Shown: positions 52,279 to 60,294 of the stretch, piece after piece | How the letters are laid out: every line of letters begins with the position of its first letter | Numbering within the stretch: position 1 is the first letter of the stretch | Assembly: GCF_019130065.1 (NCBI RefSeq) | Contig: NZ_JAHSPG010000002.1 | Coordinates: 248,001 to 312,000, forward strand | Direction of reading: 5' to 3' | Source of the DNA: Pinibacter aurantiacus | GTDB taxonomy: Bacteria; Bacteroidota; Bacteroidia; Chitinophagales; Chitinophagaceae | DNA: 64,000 bases | Program-made: the position numbers and the translations under genes | Notes under the pieces: model-generated | Told to the model about the DNA's origin: nothing | Seen by the model: only the letters and a program-made list of their open reading frames with translations | Databases searched by the model: none

Positions 52279-52808
52279 GCCACTGAGGCACCGAGGACAC
52301 AGATAAACACAAGGCCAGGTTTTTAAAGCACAGAGTTAAGAGAGTTTTTTACACAGAAGAAAGGAGATTTGTAATGCACTGCTCCTTTCTTCTGTGAACC
52401 CGTTACGCTCGCCCGAGTCTCAAGGCCGTTTATTTCCACATGCTGCACAAAAGCTCGCCTTGTCAGTTCGATATGGCTTACCACATTTTTCACATGGTGG
52501 ACCATATAGCGCAATTCTATGGTGCAAAATAGCATTCGGGTGCTTTGCTTCCCAGCCCGTTGCCTTGTTGTAAAAATCCAAAACAGCTTTGAAACGGGTT
52601 TGAAAATCTGGATAAGTGTCTTTATCTCTTATGCCATCAGCATATAATTTAAGAGCATTTTTGTACTCCTCTTCATTCATCATGGGCACTTCCATTTTAC
52701 ATCTCCAGCACCATAACATTTTCATAGTCGTATTTTCTATTTTAAGCGGTGGAAAATTAAAGAGCAAAGCCCCTTAGTGAAACTTAGTGCCCTCAGTGTC
52801 TTAGTGGT
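52279..52808. repeat. CACTAAGG-type arms bracketing the zinc-ribbon gene
   Basis: A left-type arm (ccactgaggcaccgaggacac, about 52279-52301) and a right-type arm (cttagtg...cttagtggt, 52773-52808) resemble the two arms of 41573-41783 but lie on either side of a gene. Between the left arm and the gene an extra exact 15-bp inverted repeat cacagaagaaaggag occurs (52352-52366 and 52382-52396). Confidence 0.7.
52420..52725 (-). CDS. Small zinc-ribbon protein
   Basis: 101 residues from the ATG at 52725 (MKMLWCWRCKMEVPMM); a longer frame to 52767 has a poor N-terminus. Two cysteine pairs are seen: CWRC at the N-terminus and CEKCGKPYRTDKASFCAACG at the C-terminus, the latter a complete four-Cys zinc ribbon. 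Between them is a helical region with DFYNKATGWEAKHPNAILHH. Related proteins of similar length exist in several phyla, from memory, without a known role. It may bind nucleic acid or another protein. Confidence 0.8.
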   Translation of the reverse strand: MKMLWCWRCKMEVPMMNEEEYKNALKLYADGIRDKDTYPDFQTRFKAVLDFYNKATGWEAKHPNAILHHRIALYGPPCEKCGKPYRTDKASFCAACGNKRP

Positions 52809-52854
52809 AAAGAAATTGTTTGTACCTATAGCCCGTCCGAATGACATACTGAGA

Positions 52855-53550
52855 CTAGTTCGCCAGCGCTTTCTTCAACACGTCCTTTTCCACAACTCCC
52901 TGCTGTCTCCAAACTTCTTTGCCGTTTTTGTAAATAATAAATCCGGGAATTTTATCAAGGCCCATCGCTTTCATAAGAGTAGTATTTGCACCGCCATCTA
53001 TTTTTACAAGTTCAAACTTTCCTTTTAATTCTTTCTGCAGATCTGCAATTACAGGCTCCATTTTTTTGCAAGGCGGACACCATTCAGCGCCGAAATCAAC
53101 CAGCACGGTTTTCTTCACATTTACCTTCGCAGTGAATTCATCCGTCGTCATTTCCGGAATGTTAGAGACGCCGGCAACAGGCTTGTTAGCTTGCTTCCAG
53201 GAAATCATTCCACCATGCAATTCTTCTACATTTTTAAAACCATTTTCGCGAAGATATTTTGCAGCAGCAGCGCTTCTTCCTCCTACCTGGCAGTATATCA
53301 GCACCGGTTTATTTTTATCGAGATATTGCACACGATCCTTAAATTCTTCCTTGTTGTTCCAGTCTGCCTGCAGTGCGTTGGCAATGTGGCCATTGCTGTA
53401 TTCACCGGATGTACGAACATCCAGCAGTTGTTTATCACCACCTATTTGTTGTTGAAATTCATCTGCAGAAAGTACAGTCTTTGTTTGACCATTCAGGTTG
53501 CACGAAAGAAGGAACAAGCATATTACTTGCGCGATCAGAATATTTTTCAT
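52855..53550 (-). CDS. Rhodanese-thioredoxin fusion lipoprotein
   Basis: 231 residues. The signal LFLLSC suggests an acylated Cys17. A rhodanese domain (about 27-125) carries the sulfur-accepting Cys87 in LIYCQVGGRS. A thioredoxin domain follows (about 133-231) with AEWCPPC (Cys158, Cys161) and the cis-Pro at DKIPGF. Predicted periplasmic protein that may pass sulfane sulfur or reduce it with the attached thioredoxin. The order, both active sites and the exported location are clear; the partner is unknown. Confidence 0.93.
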   Translation of the reverse strand: MKNILIAQVICLFLLSCNLNGQTKTVLSADEFQQQIGGDKQLLDVRTSGEYSNGHIANALQADWNNKEEFKDRVQYLDKNKPVLIYCQVGGRSAAAAKYLRENGFKNVEELHGGMISWKQANKPVAGVSNIPEMTTDEFTAKVNVKKTVLVDFGAEWCPPCKKMEPVIADLQKELKGKFELVKIDGGANTTLMKAMGLDKIPGFIIYKNGKEVWRQQGVVEKDVLKKALAN

Positions 53551-53575
53551 GGTACAAATTTACGATTATGAAACC

Positions 53576-56500
53576 CTAATTATCTGTTAACTGATTATCG
53601 ACCAGAACGCTCTTTTGTTTGGCTTTCTTTTCCTGCTTGCGAAGCGCCTTATTGCTTTTTGCACCTGTACTTGTCATTACTCCGCTGAAAGCAAGCTTGA
53701 ACAGGTAATTGAAAATGAATTTGGAATTTATTCTTTCAAAGTAAATATTGCCGGTCCTGTTGTCATTCTTATTTTTAACAACCGTATTGGCTGCAAAACT
53801 TTTTAGTCTTGAAGAAAAGGAAGAATTATTCTTTTTGGTTTCATTCAGCAGTTCTATAATCAGGCTGTGATAATAGAAATCCATTTTCCCTTTACCTGAA
53901 AAATTATCACCTCTTATGGAGTACTCGAGCTTGTCCACCTCGCCTGATCGTACAACGGCAGATGCAAGCGGTACCAGCAAAGGATTCAGGTCTTTCAAAT
54001 TAAAAGCGCCCATTTGTACATTGGCGATGAACGCATCGTTCCTGCTGTAAAGCGGTGCCGCGTATTGCAACGCAAGCCTGCTCTTGTTCATAAACAGTGC
54101 CGAAACGTTTACGCGGAAAGTATCATTCGGATGAGTGTCCTTCAGCCTGAATGGAAATGCAATGCCATTGACATCGTTGAAAGTTACCGTTCCTCCTTTC
54201 TTCGTTTTCTCCGACACTTCCGTGTAATCAATATTGCCTTTGCTAAATGAAATGGTGTCAATGTCAACAGACAGCCTTGAACGCTTCATTAGCGTTGCAG
54301 GCAAAGCTTTGTACAGATTGTTTGCAGGATATATTTTGTCCCTGTAAACAGAAATGTCGAAGCCATTTATCCCGAGATGATTTGCACTAAAATTTCTTCT
54401 TCCGGTTTGCAGATTAATGTAGGGCTTAGAAACTGAAATATTAGTAAACTTCCCCGTTATGTAATCCGTTTGAAATTTTACACTGTCAAGATATTCTTTC
54501 GTAGCAAGTCTTGGCGCAAAAGAAAAAGAGCCAATATTCAGTTTGTTTTCTACGCCTGAATAGTTAATGCTGTCAATAACAAAATTTGTTGTAGCCGTTG
54601 GAAATGCAATGTGTTTCACTGCCACGAATGAAGCATGATCTGGTGATATCCATTCCGCCACAGGTGGTTTTTCAGACATGGGCCATTGCAGATTATGCGC
54701 ATCCATGTTTACGTTTTCAGCAACCAGGTTGTGCTTGCTGCCTTCCTGAAATTGCACGTCCGTATTGGTAATGGCAAAAGATTTTATATTCATCGCTCTC
54801 TCGCCATCGTCGCCAGTTAGCTTAAAACTTGTTCTCAGCGTTTTACCGGTAACGTTTGCCAGCGTTGTATCCTGGTGAAAACGAAATGCGTAGTCTTTAC
54901 AACCGAGTCTTGCTATAATGTTTTTTTCGGTGGAATTAAAAGTTTCCAAACCTATATCAGACGACGGGGAGATAAACTCCATGTTGTTTCTCTTCACCGT
55001 AAGGTCCACGTTGATGAGCCTTGATCTTTGCAGGTTAAACAGCCATTTTCCTTTGGTAGCATTTTTTGGCGTTTTCTCTGTATTGGCAAACACAGCATAC
55101 ACTTTTGCGGTGTCCGCGTACAAATGATCAAGTGCAATTTGCCTGGTTGCAATGTCGAATTGCGATGGCTGAAAATACAATCGCTGGGAGTTGATCAGCA
55201 ATGTGTCTCCATTTTGTATACGATGCAACGAGAAATCTTCTATGGTAGACAAGGAGCCTACAACAATTGAAATTTTGGATGTTTTTGCAGTGATGTAGTT
55301 ATCCGAAAAATTTACGTCGCCAGTGTGCGCCTCCTTCAAACTAAATGTAACTGGCTCGCCGTGCGTCTTGTGTACATTTTGCAGAACTGCAGAAATGTTA
55401 TTGCCCGAGATTTTTACATCACCACGTTCAAATGAAGACAAGTGAATATTGTTCAGCACAAAGTTGTCTATATCCACGTCGAGGTTTGCTCTTCTTGCCG
55501 CCGCAGGTTGATTTTGATTTCGTCCCTCATGTGTAATATCAGCGTCGTCTATTTCGACAGATTTGGCAATGAATTTATTGTCATCAAGGATTACCGCAAT
55601 ATCCGGATGATCGATGATGAGCGATTTGCCTTCAAAGTGCCTGTTCTCTGATCGTCGAAAATTGAAATTATTTAGGCGCAATATTTTATCCTCTTTGTAT
55701 TCCATTGCAGCCGCCTGCAAGTTGTAAGAACTATTTTCAAACTGAAGATCTTTCGCCGATATATTTTGCAACGCATCCAGCAGATCCGAACTGCTTTGCA
55801 GGCGAAGCCTGTTATTTTTAAATTTGAAATACAAATGCAGGCTGTCCGCGCTAAACTTCAGCGGCTTTGCACCATAACGGACCACGGAATAGGTTCCGTT
55901 GTTAAACTCCAATTCGCGAATATCAGCGTTCAGCGTAATTCCTCTTAAAATAGCGCCCAATGATTTTGCAGATTCGCCTTCCTTTAAATCTTTCAGCTCA
56001 TGTTTTATCACCGCAGATTCCAGCACAAATTTTTTCGCTTTTATTTTCTTTTCCACTAGCAGCATTCCAATATCGGCTTCATCAATGGTTAATTGAGGAA
56101 GCGCCAGCAAAGGCTTGGTAGCGGTACTGGTTGGGTAAACTAACAGGTTTTTCAAAACAATGTCACCGCCATTTTTGATGCTAAACTGGTTGAACTGCAT
56201 CCGGTACTTGTTATGCGGCGAGAAAGATTCGTATTCCTTTACCGAGAACGTAAAATCCCCGAGGTTAATGGTGCCTGAATCTCCGGCGGTGATATAAATA
56301 TCGTTTACCTGCAGAGTATGTTTTTCAATATCGATATTTCTTTCCTGGTGCAGGAAACGCGTAACCAGGTGCGTGTTGGCGTTTGTCATTTCCAGGTAAT
56401 GCACATCTATATCGCCAAACAAATGCGATACCACATCATGCATGATATGTTTCACATCTTTTGCTTTGTTTGCCTTCGGCGAAAGATTAACAGTAAGCTG

Positions 56501-57358
56501 CGTACGCGGCTGGCTGATCATTACCGAGTCTACCTGCAAAATGCCTTCGTTGTACAATCTTCCGAAATTCAATTTCTTCAATCGAAGTGACGGCAAATTG
56601 ATTTTGAAAGCATCAGTAGAATCAGTTTGTGCGCCTTCATACAAAATGCTGTCCATTGTAAGATTGGCCGTTGTGGTAGACAAATGCAATGCGTGAAAAG
56701 AAACTGTTTTATTGCTGTCGAGCACCACCTTTTGAGGACCGACGTCGAGTTTGATCGCATCCGTTAAAAAAACGCGATGCTTTGTCGTGGTAGTGCTATC
56801 TGTAGGGTGAAAACCTTTTGCAAAAAGATCGATGTTTTTAATGCTGTAGGTAAAATCATTCCTGGTTTCATCTTTCAGCAGAAGTGTGGCGTCTTTTATT
56901 TCGACGTTGTTGATGTTGGTTGCTTCTGCAAAACTGCTCAGGTACTTGTAAATATCACCGGCATTCTGGAAAAATCCCGTTCGCTTACTGTTTTTTTGAA
57001 TGACAATGTTGAACTCCGGCTTTTGAAATGCAATGGAAGTGATGTTCAATTTTTTGCGCCAGATCAGATCGCCCAGGCTTTGCAATTGCAAAATGACCTT
57101 TGGAAACGTTACAAAGTATCGTGATTGGCCGTTGCTGGTATCCAGGGAAGTAAGTTTTCCTCTCTCCACAGTAAAAGTAAGGGTGGAATAATTGGCCCGA
57201 AGGCGCTTAAAATCAAGCTCGTAGGCACCATGGGTCTGTTCCCTTACCATTTGCTTGATCACTGAACGTATGTTAAGCTTTACATACAGTAATACGCCTG
57301 CAATTGGTAAGACGAGAGATAAAAAACCGATCAATATTGCTTTATAGCGTCTTCTCAT
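53576..57358 (-). CDS. Very large AsmA/TamB-like membrane-anchored protein
   Basis: 1260 residues. One N-terminal helix (about 7-28, following RRRYK) anchors a very long periplasmic region of beta-strand repeats with recurrent Asn, Asp and Thr, such as SIAFQKPEFNIVIQKN. The last part (LKDLNPLLVPLASAVVRSGEVDKLEYSIRGDNFSGKGKMDFYYH region) resembles the DUF748/AsmA C-terminal segment. The tail is basic (KALRKQEKKAKQKS). Proteins of this kind form grooves that move lipids between the two membranes; that role here is inference from shape and length. Confidence 0.75.
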   Translation of the reverse strand: MRRRYKAILIGFLSLVLPIAGVLLYVKLNIRSVIKQMVREQTHGAYELDFKRLRANYSTLTFTVERGKLTSLDTSNGQSRYFVTFPKVILQLQSLGDLIWRKKLNITSIAFQKPEFNIVIQKNSKRTGFFQNAGDIYKYLSSFAEATNINNVEIKDATLLLKDETRNDFTYSIKNIDLFAKGFHPTDSTTTTKHRVFLTDAIKLDVGPQKVVLDSNKTVSFHALHLSTTTANLTMDSILYEGAQTDSTDAFKINLPSLRLKKLNFGRLYNEGILQVDSVMISQPRTQLTVNLSPKANKAKDVKHIMHDVVSHLFGDIDVHYLEMTNANTHLVTRFLHQERNIDIEKHTLQVNDIYITAGDSGTINLGDFTFSVKEYESFSPHNKYRMQFNQFSIKNGGDIVLKNLLVYPTSTATKPLLALPQLTIDEADIGMLLVEKKIKAKKFVLESAVIKHELKDLKEGESAKSLGAILRGITLNADIRELEFNNGTYSVVRYGAKPLKFSADSLHLYFKFKNNRLRLQSSSDLLDALQNISAKDLQFENSSYNLQAAAMEYKEDKILRLNNFNFRRSENRHFEGKSLIIDHPDIAVILDDNKFIAKSVEIDDADITHEGRNQNQPAAARRANLDVDIDNFVLNNIHLSSFERGDVKISGNNISAVLQNVHKTHGEPVTFSLKEAHTGDVNFSDNYITAKTSKISIVVGSLSTIEDFSLHRIQNGDTLLINSQRLYFQPSQFDIATRQIALDHLYADTAKVYAVFANTEKTPKNATKGKWLFNLQRSRLINVDLTVKRNNMEFISPSSDIGLETFNSTEKNIIARLGCKDYAFRFHQDTTLANVTGKTLRTSFKLTGDDGERAMNIKSFAITNTDVQFQEGSKHNLVAENVNMDAHNLQWPMSEKPPVAEWISPDHASFVAVKHIAFPTATTNFVIDSINYSGVENKLNIGSFSFAPRLATKEYLDSVKFQTDYITGKFTNISVSKPYINLQTGRRNFSANHLGINGFDISVYRDKIYPANNLYKALPATLMKRSRLSVDIDTISFSKGNIDYTEVSEKTKKGGTVTFNDVNGIAFPFRLKDTHPNDTFRVNVSALFMNKSRLALQYAAPLYSRNDAFIANVQMGAFNLKDLNPLLVPLASAVVRSGEVDKLEYSIRGDNFSGKGKMDFYYHSLIIELLNETKKNNSSFSSRLKSFAANTVVKNKNDNRTGNIYFERINSKFIFNYLFKLAFSGVMTSTGAKSNKALRKQEKKAKQKSVLVDNQLTDN

Positions 57359-57565
57359 TATCTGTCATAGCCTGGGTATGTAAAATACAACAAATAAAGT
57401 ATTGTTGATCAATCAACTAGCGATTGACAAAAGTTTAACCAGATCCTTTGTTGATGCTGGATTTACTACCGATTGGTCAAACTATATGAAATAATGTTTC
57501 CGAGACATTTTTAAAGTTAATGCTATATGTAATTTAACAATAAAGGAAGAAGGGATGAATTGTTT

Positions 57566-58471
57566 CTACTGCCATAAAGGTTCGTTTTGCCAATTAGCTT
57601 TTAGACCTAAAGCGTTGGGATCAATATTGGGATACTTGCCAAGCAAGGTTTCAAGTTTGTCGCGAAAATCGTTACGGGGATTTATTATGTTTAACAAGTA
57701 CTTCATACAACACAAATGAATGTAAAGCATATGATGTTCGTTTACGGGAGGAATATTTTTGATCCATGCGCTAGGTGGCTTGGCTAACAACTTGGGTCGC
57801 CCTGGAAGATTTTTGTTCCATAGTCGCCCGTGGTGAGCGCAAATATTTCGTATTTGAGCGATGGTTTGAAGCCAGCTTGGTAAATAGGTATGGTTTACAG
57901 TACCTAATTCAAAAGCAATTGTGTTTTTAGATCTTATACTTGGACGCAGGTTGCCGTATAGTTTTGAAAGATTGCCGAAGCTGGCGATTTCCAATGTTTT
58001 CCATGCTGGTGGCCGACGGATGTCTGAATAATATGTCGTCCTATGCTGCTTAATGAAAACCTCTTTAGAATGATTTAGCTCTTTATCAATTAGAATCAAA
58101 GTATCGGCATGTTCAACATGATTTTTGAACAACGAACCATCTTCGAACCACCACGGCGATGCCTCGTGTGAAAGGTTGTAAATTAATTTTGTACGAAATC
58201 CAATTTCAATTCTTTCTATTACATCAAAGAGTAGAAACCTTAACTGGCGGTCAAAGTCATAGATAGCGATGATATTTTCGAAAGTACTATTTGGTTTAAA
58301 AACATGCGAAACCTTATTTGATTGCATCGACCACCAGTACCCGGAAAGCCTATAGTAACTAATATTTTGCAAAGTGTGTGCAGCAGTGACCTCGTTTGTA
58401 ATAATAAGCCCCCTATTTTTTAATTGTTTTATTTGTTGTGATATGTCCGTGGCTGGCTTATTGCATTTCAC
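57566..58471 (-). CDS. Abi_2/AbiD-AbiF-type HEPN protein, candidate abortive infection RNase
   Basis: 301 residues starting with GTG at 58471; an in-frame TAG two codons upstream excludes a longer form. The N-terminus has ISYYRLSGYWW (37-47) and YDFDRQLRFLLFDVIERIE (71-89), both typical of the Abi_2 family. A HEPN-type RNase motif R-x4-H is present as RNICAH (Arg208 to His213) followed by HGRLWN. Family members are phage-defence toxins that cleave RNA. The gene stands alone between housekeeping genes, and a structured RNA with its own promoter and terminator lies directly upstream on the same strand (58490-58608), so regulation by that RNA is likely. Confidence 0.88.
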   Translation of the reverse strand: MKCNKPATDISQQIKQLKNRGLIITNEVTAAHTLQNISYYRLSGYWWSMQSNKVSHVFKPNSTFENIIAIYDFDRQLRFLLFDVIERIEIGFRTKLIYNLSHEASPWWFEDGSLFKNHVEHADTLILIDKELNHSKEVFIKQHRTTYYSDIRRPPAWKTLEIASFGNLSKLYGNLRPSIRSKNTIAFELGTVNHTYLPSWLQTIAQIRNICAHHGRLWNKNLPGRPKLLAKPPSAWIKNIPPVNEHHMLYIHLCCMKYLLNIINPRNDFRDKLETLLGKYPNIDPNALGLKANWQNEPLWQ

Positions 58472-58489
58472 AGGCTAAGGATTATTAAT

Positions 58490-58533
58490 AAAAAAACCTC
58501 CCAGATGCTCGCCATGAGGCTAACACGAGAGGT
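58490..58533 (-). terminator. Intrinsic terminator between the RNA and the Abi gene
   Basis: A GC-containing stem that can use ACCTC/GAGGT (58529-58533 with 58496-58500) or the longer AAACCT/AGGTTT alternative, followed by seven U on the minus strand. Competing pairings would allow regulated readthrough into the Abi gene. Confidence 0.65.
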
Positions 58534-58608
58534 GTATTGTAAATAGGTTTATAAACGCAAAAGACTCACCCTGGGACGCTGATCTGACGGGTAGCGTGGT
58601 GAGTACTA
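58490..58608 (-). ncRNA. Candidate structured RNA upstream of the Abi gene
   Basis: On the minus strand, from about 58608 to 58490. Hairpin 1: ACTCACC (58598-58604) pairs with GGTGAGT (58564-58570), and inside it ACGCT (58593-58597) pairs with AGCGT (58576-58580). The loop is 12 nt and a 5-nt bulge CCCAG lies on the 3' side. The 3' domain begins AAACCT (58544-58549), can pair with AGGTTT (58494-58499), encloses ACAC-CTCTC-GTGT (58526-58538), and ends in U7 (58490-58496). The Abi GTG follows about 20 nt later. No tRNA, 6S or riboswitch pattern was recognised. Boundaries are inferred. Confidence 0.6.
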
Positions 58609-58614
58609 TTGGCG

Positions 58615-58622
58615 CAAATATA
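58615..58622 (-). promoter_or_regulatory. -7 box for the Abi-associated RNA
   Basis: TATATTTG on the minus strand is an exact TAnnTTTG match, 7 nt before the proposed RNA start. No clear -33 TTG at 19-23 nt. The rest of the 421-bp gap (58623-58892) shows only a 7-bp inverted repeat (acaatgc/gcattgt, 58647-58678) and TATCTTAG (58857-58864), a possible -7 for the peptidase. Confidence 0.6.
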
Positions 58623-58892
58623 GCATAATGTTTTGACTTTAAGATAACAATGCCATAACTTTTTGTTTTTAGCATTGTATAAGTTGCAGACTAGTTTATA
58701 CTAAAGCATCGGAATTAGTCGCAACCAGTAAATCAATTTGCAGCCCTTTTACAACGGCAAGATCCCCGCTACCATTGCGTTCATCAGCTTTTAACGCCGG
58801 ATTGGATTTAGAAATTACCCGTTGATATACATTCTTTTTTTAAAATACCGTGCCTCCTTATCTTAGCCGTTTAAAAAACTATTTTAAACGAT

Positions 58893-60080
58893 ATGGGAAA
58901 GAAGCACATCATCCTGTTTTCTGTGGCTGCTATGAGCCTTGCTTCAGGTTGGGCACAAGATAACCTCGTAAACTCGCTGAGCGGTAATGCGAGTGCAAAT
59001 GCTAAAGACAAATTTGCTTTTACAAGTGTTTACAACATCGAAAGAACTTCTGTAAAAAACCAGGGTAGCAGCGGTACCTGTTGGAGCTATTCAGGAAACT
59101 CGTTCCTTGAATCTGAAATGCTGCGCAAAGGCAAACAGCCAGTTGACATTGCGGAGATCTTCACCGCACGTTGCGTATACATCGAAAAAGCAAAACAATA
59201 TGTACGCATGCACGGTTCTGTGAGCTGGGGAGATGGCGGTGAACTGCATGACGTGATCAACATGTACGCTAAATATGGAGCGGTTCCTCAATCTGTTTAT
59301 ACAGGATTGAATTACGGCACATCAATCAATAAATTCGGCGAAATGCAGGATGCATTGAAAGGTATGCTGGATGGCATCATCAAAAATGCAAATGGCAAAC
59401 TTACTCCAAACTGGCTGACTGCGTTTACTGCTGCATTGGATGCTTACCTGGGCAAAGTTCCTGATCAGTTTCAGTACAACGGAAAAACTTATACTCCGCA
59501 AACTTTTGCTAAAGAAGTGGTTGGTTTAAATGCTGCGGACTATGTGGAGTTAACTTCTTTAAACGATCAGCCTTACTACCAAAAAGTATTTTTGCCAATT
59601 CCTGATAACTGGAGTTATGATTATGCGTACAACGTTCAAATGAACGACATGACCGCTATCATCGACAATGCTTTGAAAAACGGTTATTCAGTGGGTTGGG
59701 CAACTGACGTGAGCGAAAAATATTTCAGCTGGAAAAACGGTATCGCATACGTTCCTGAAAAAGAACTTGCTGATATGACTGAAATGGAGAAAGTAGAAAT
59801 GTTCAACGGTCCAAAAACTGAAAAAACAATCACTCCGGAAATTCGCCAGGACGCATTCAACAATTACCTTACTACAGATGACCACGGCATGCAGATCGTA
59901 GGTTTGTCAGTAGATCAAAACGGTAAAGAATACTATGTGGTTAAAAACTCATGGGGCGAAACAAACGACTACAAAGGTTATTTATACGTTACCAAAAACT
60001 ATGTGTTGTTTAAAACAACCGGTTTGCTGGTAAACAAAGCGGCGCTTTCCAAAGACATGGCTGCGAAAATGAAGCTCTAA
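58893..60080 (+). CDS. Secreted C1-family (bleomycin hydrolase/PepC-like) cysteine peptidase
   Basis: 395 residues with a signal peptide (cleaved near GWAQD, residue 22). The papain catalytic residues are Gln57 and Cys63 in VKNQGSSGTCWSYSG, His331 in DDHGMQIVGL and Asn352 in VKNSWGET. The long insert between Cys and His and the short C-terminus are like C1B aminopeptidases rather than plant papain. An exported C1B enzyme would trim N-termini of peptides outside the cytoplasm. A single-gene unit: terminator downstream and separate promoter region upstream. Confidence 0.94.
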   Translation: MGKKHIILFSVAAMSLASGWAQDNLVNSLSGNASANAKDKFAFTSVYNIERTSVKNQGSSGTCWSYSGNSFLESEMLRKGKQPVDIAEIFTARCVYIEKAKQYVRMHGSVSWGDGGELHDVINMYAKYGAVPQSVYTGLNYGTSINKFGEMQDALKGMLDGIIKNANGKLTPNWLTAFTAALDAYLGKVPDQFQYNGKTYTPQTFAKEVVGLNAADYVELTSLNDQPYYQKVFLPIPDNWSYDYAYNVQMNDMTAIIDNALKNGYSVGWATDVSEKYFSWKNGIAYVPEKELADMTEMEKVEMFNGPKTEKTITPEIRQDAFNNYLTTDDHGMQIVGLSVDQNGKEYYVVKNSWGETNDYKGYLYVTKNYVLFKTTGLLVNKAALSKDMAAKMKL

Positions 60081-60101
60081 GAACTTTCGCTATAAGCTAA
60101 G

Positions 60102-60136
60102 ATGCCCTGACATTATGTTGGGGCATTTCTTTTTGT
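60102..60136 (+). terminator. Intrinsic terminator of the C1 peptidase gene
   Basis: Stem atgccc (60102-60107) with gggcat (60121-60126), a 13-nt loop, then ttctttttg. About 20 nt after the stop codon. Confidence 0.75.
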
Positions 60137-60255
60137 TGTTAGTTGATGGTTGTTAGTTGTTAGGAATTCCGTTCCATTGTTCACTATACTTTTTTGGCTT
60201 TCTTGCGGGCGATGAGTCGCAAAAGCCTAACAACTAACTGCTAACAACTAACAAC
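60135..60255. repeat. Inverted repeat, word GTTGTTA (period 7), copy 3
   Basis: Arms 60135-60164 and 60226-60255 pair at 26 of 30 positions with a 61-nt loop. It lies directly after the terminator at 60102-60136. Confidence 0.88.
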
Positions 60256-60294
60256 TAAACCTGTTATCTTCACAAAATATTACACCACCGCAGG

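Noticed and set aside
52777-53028. Open frame starting MKLSALSVLVV
   Set aside because: Its first codons are the CACTAAGG-type repeat arm, and the rest is antisense to the rhodanese-thioredoxin gene.
58490-58608. tRNA, 6S RNA or known riboswitch in the Abi upstream region
   Set aside because: No cloverleaf, CCA end, T-loop or recognised aptamer core could be found; only a bulged hairpin and a terminator-type domain are supported.
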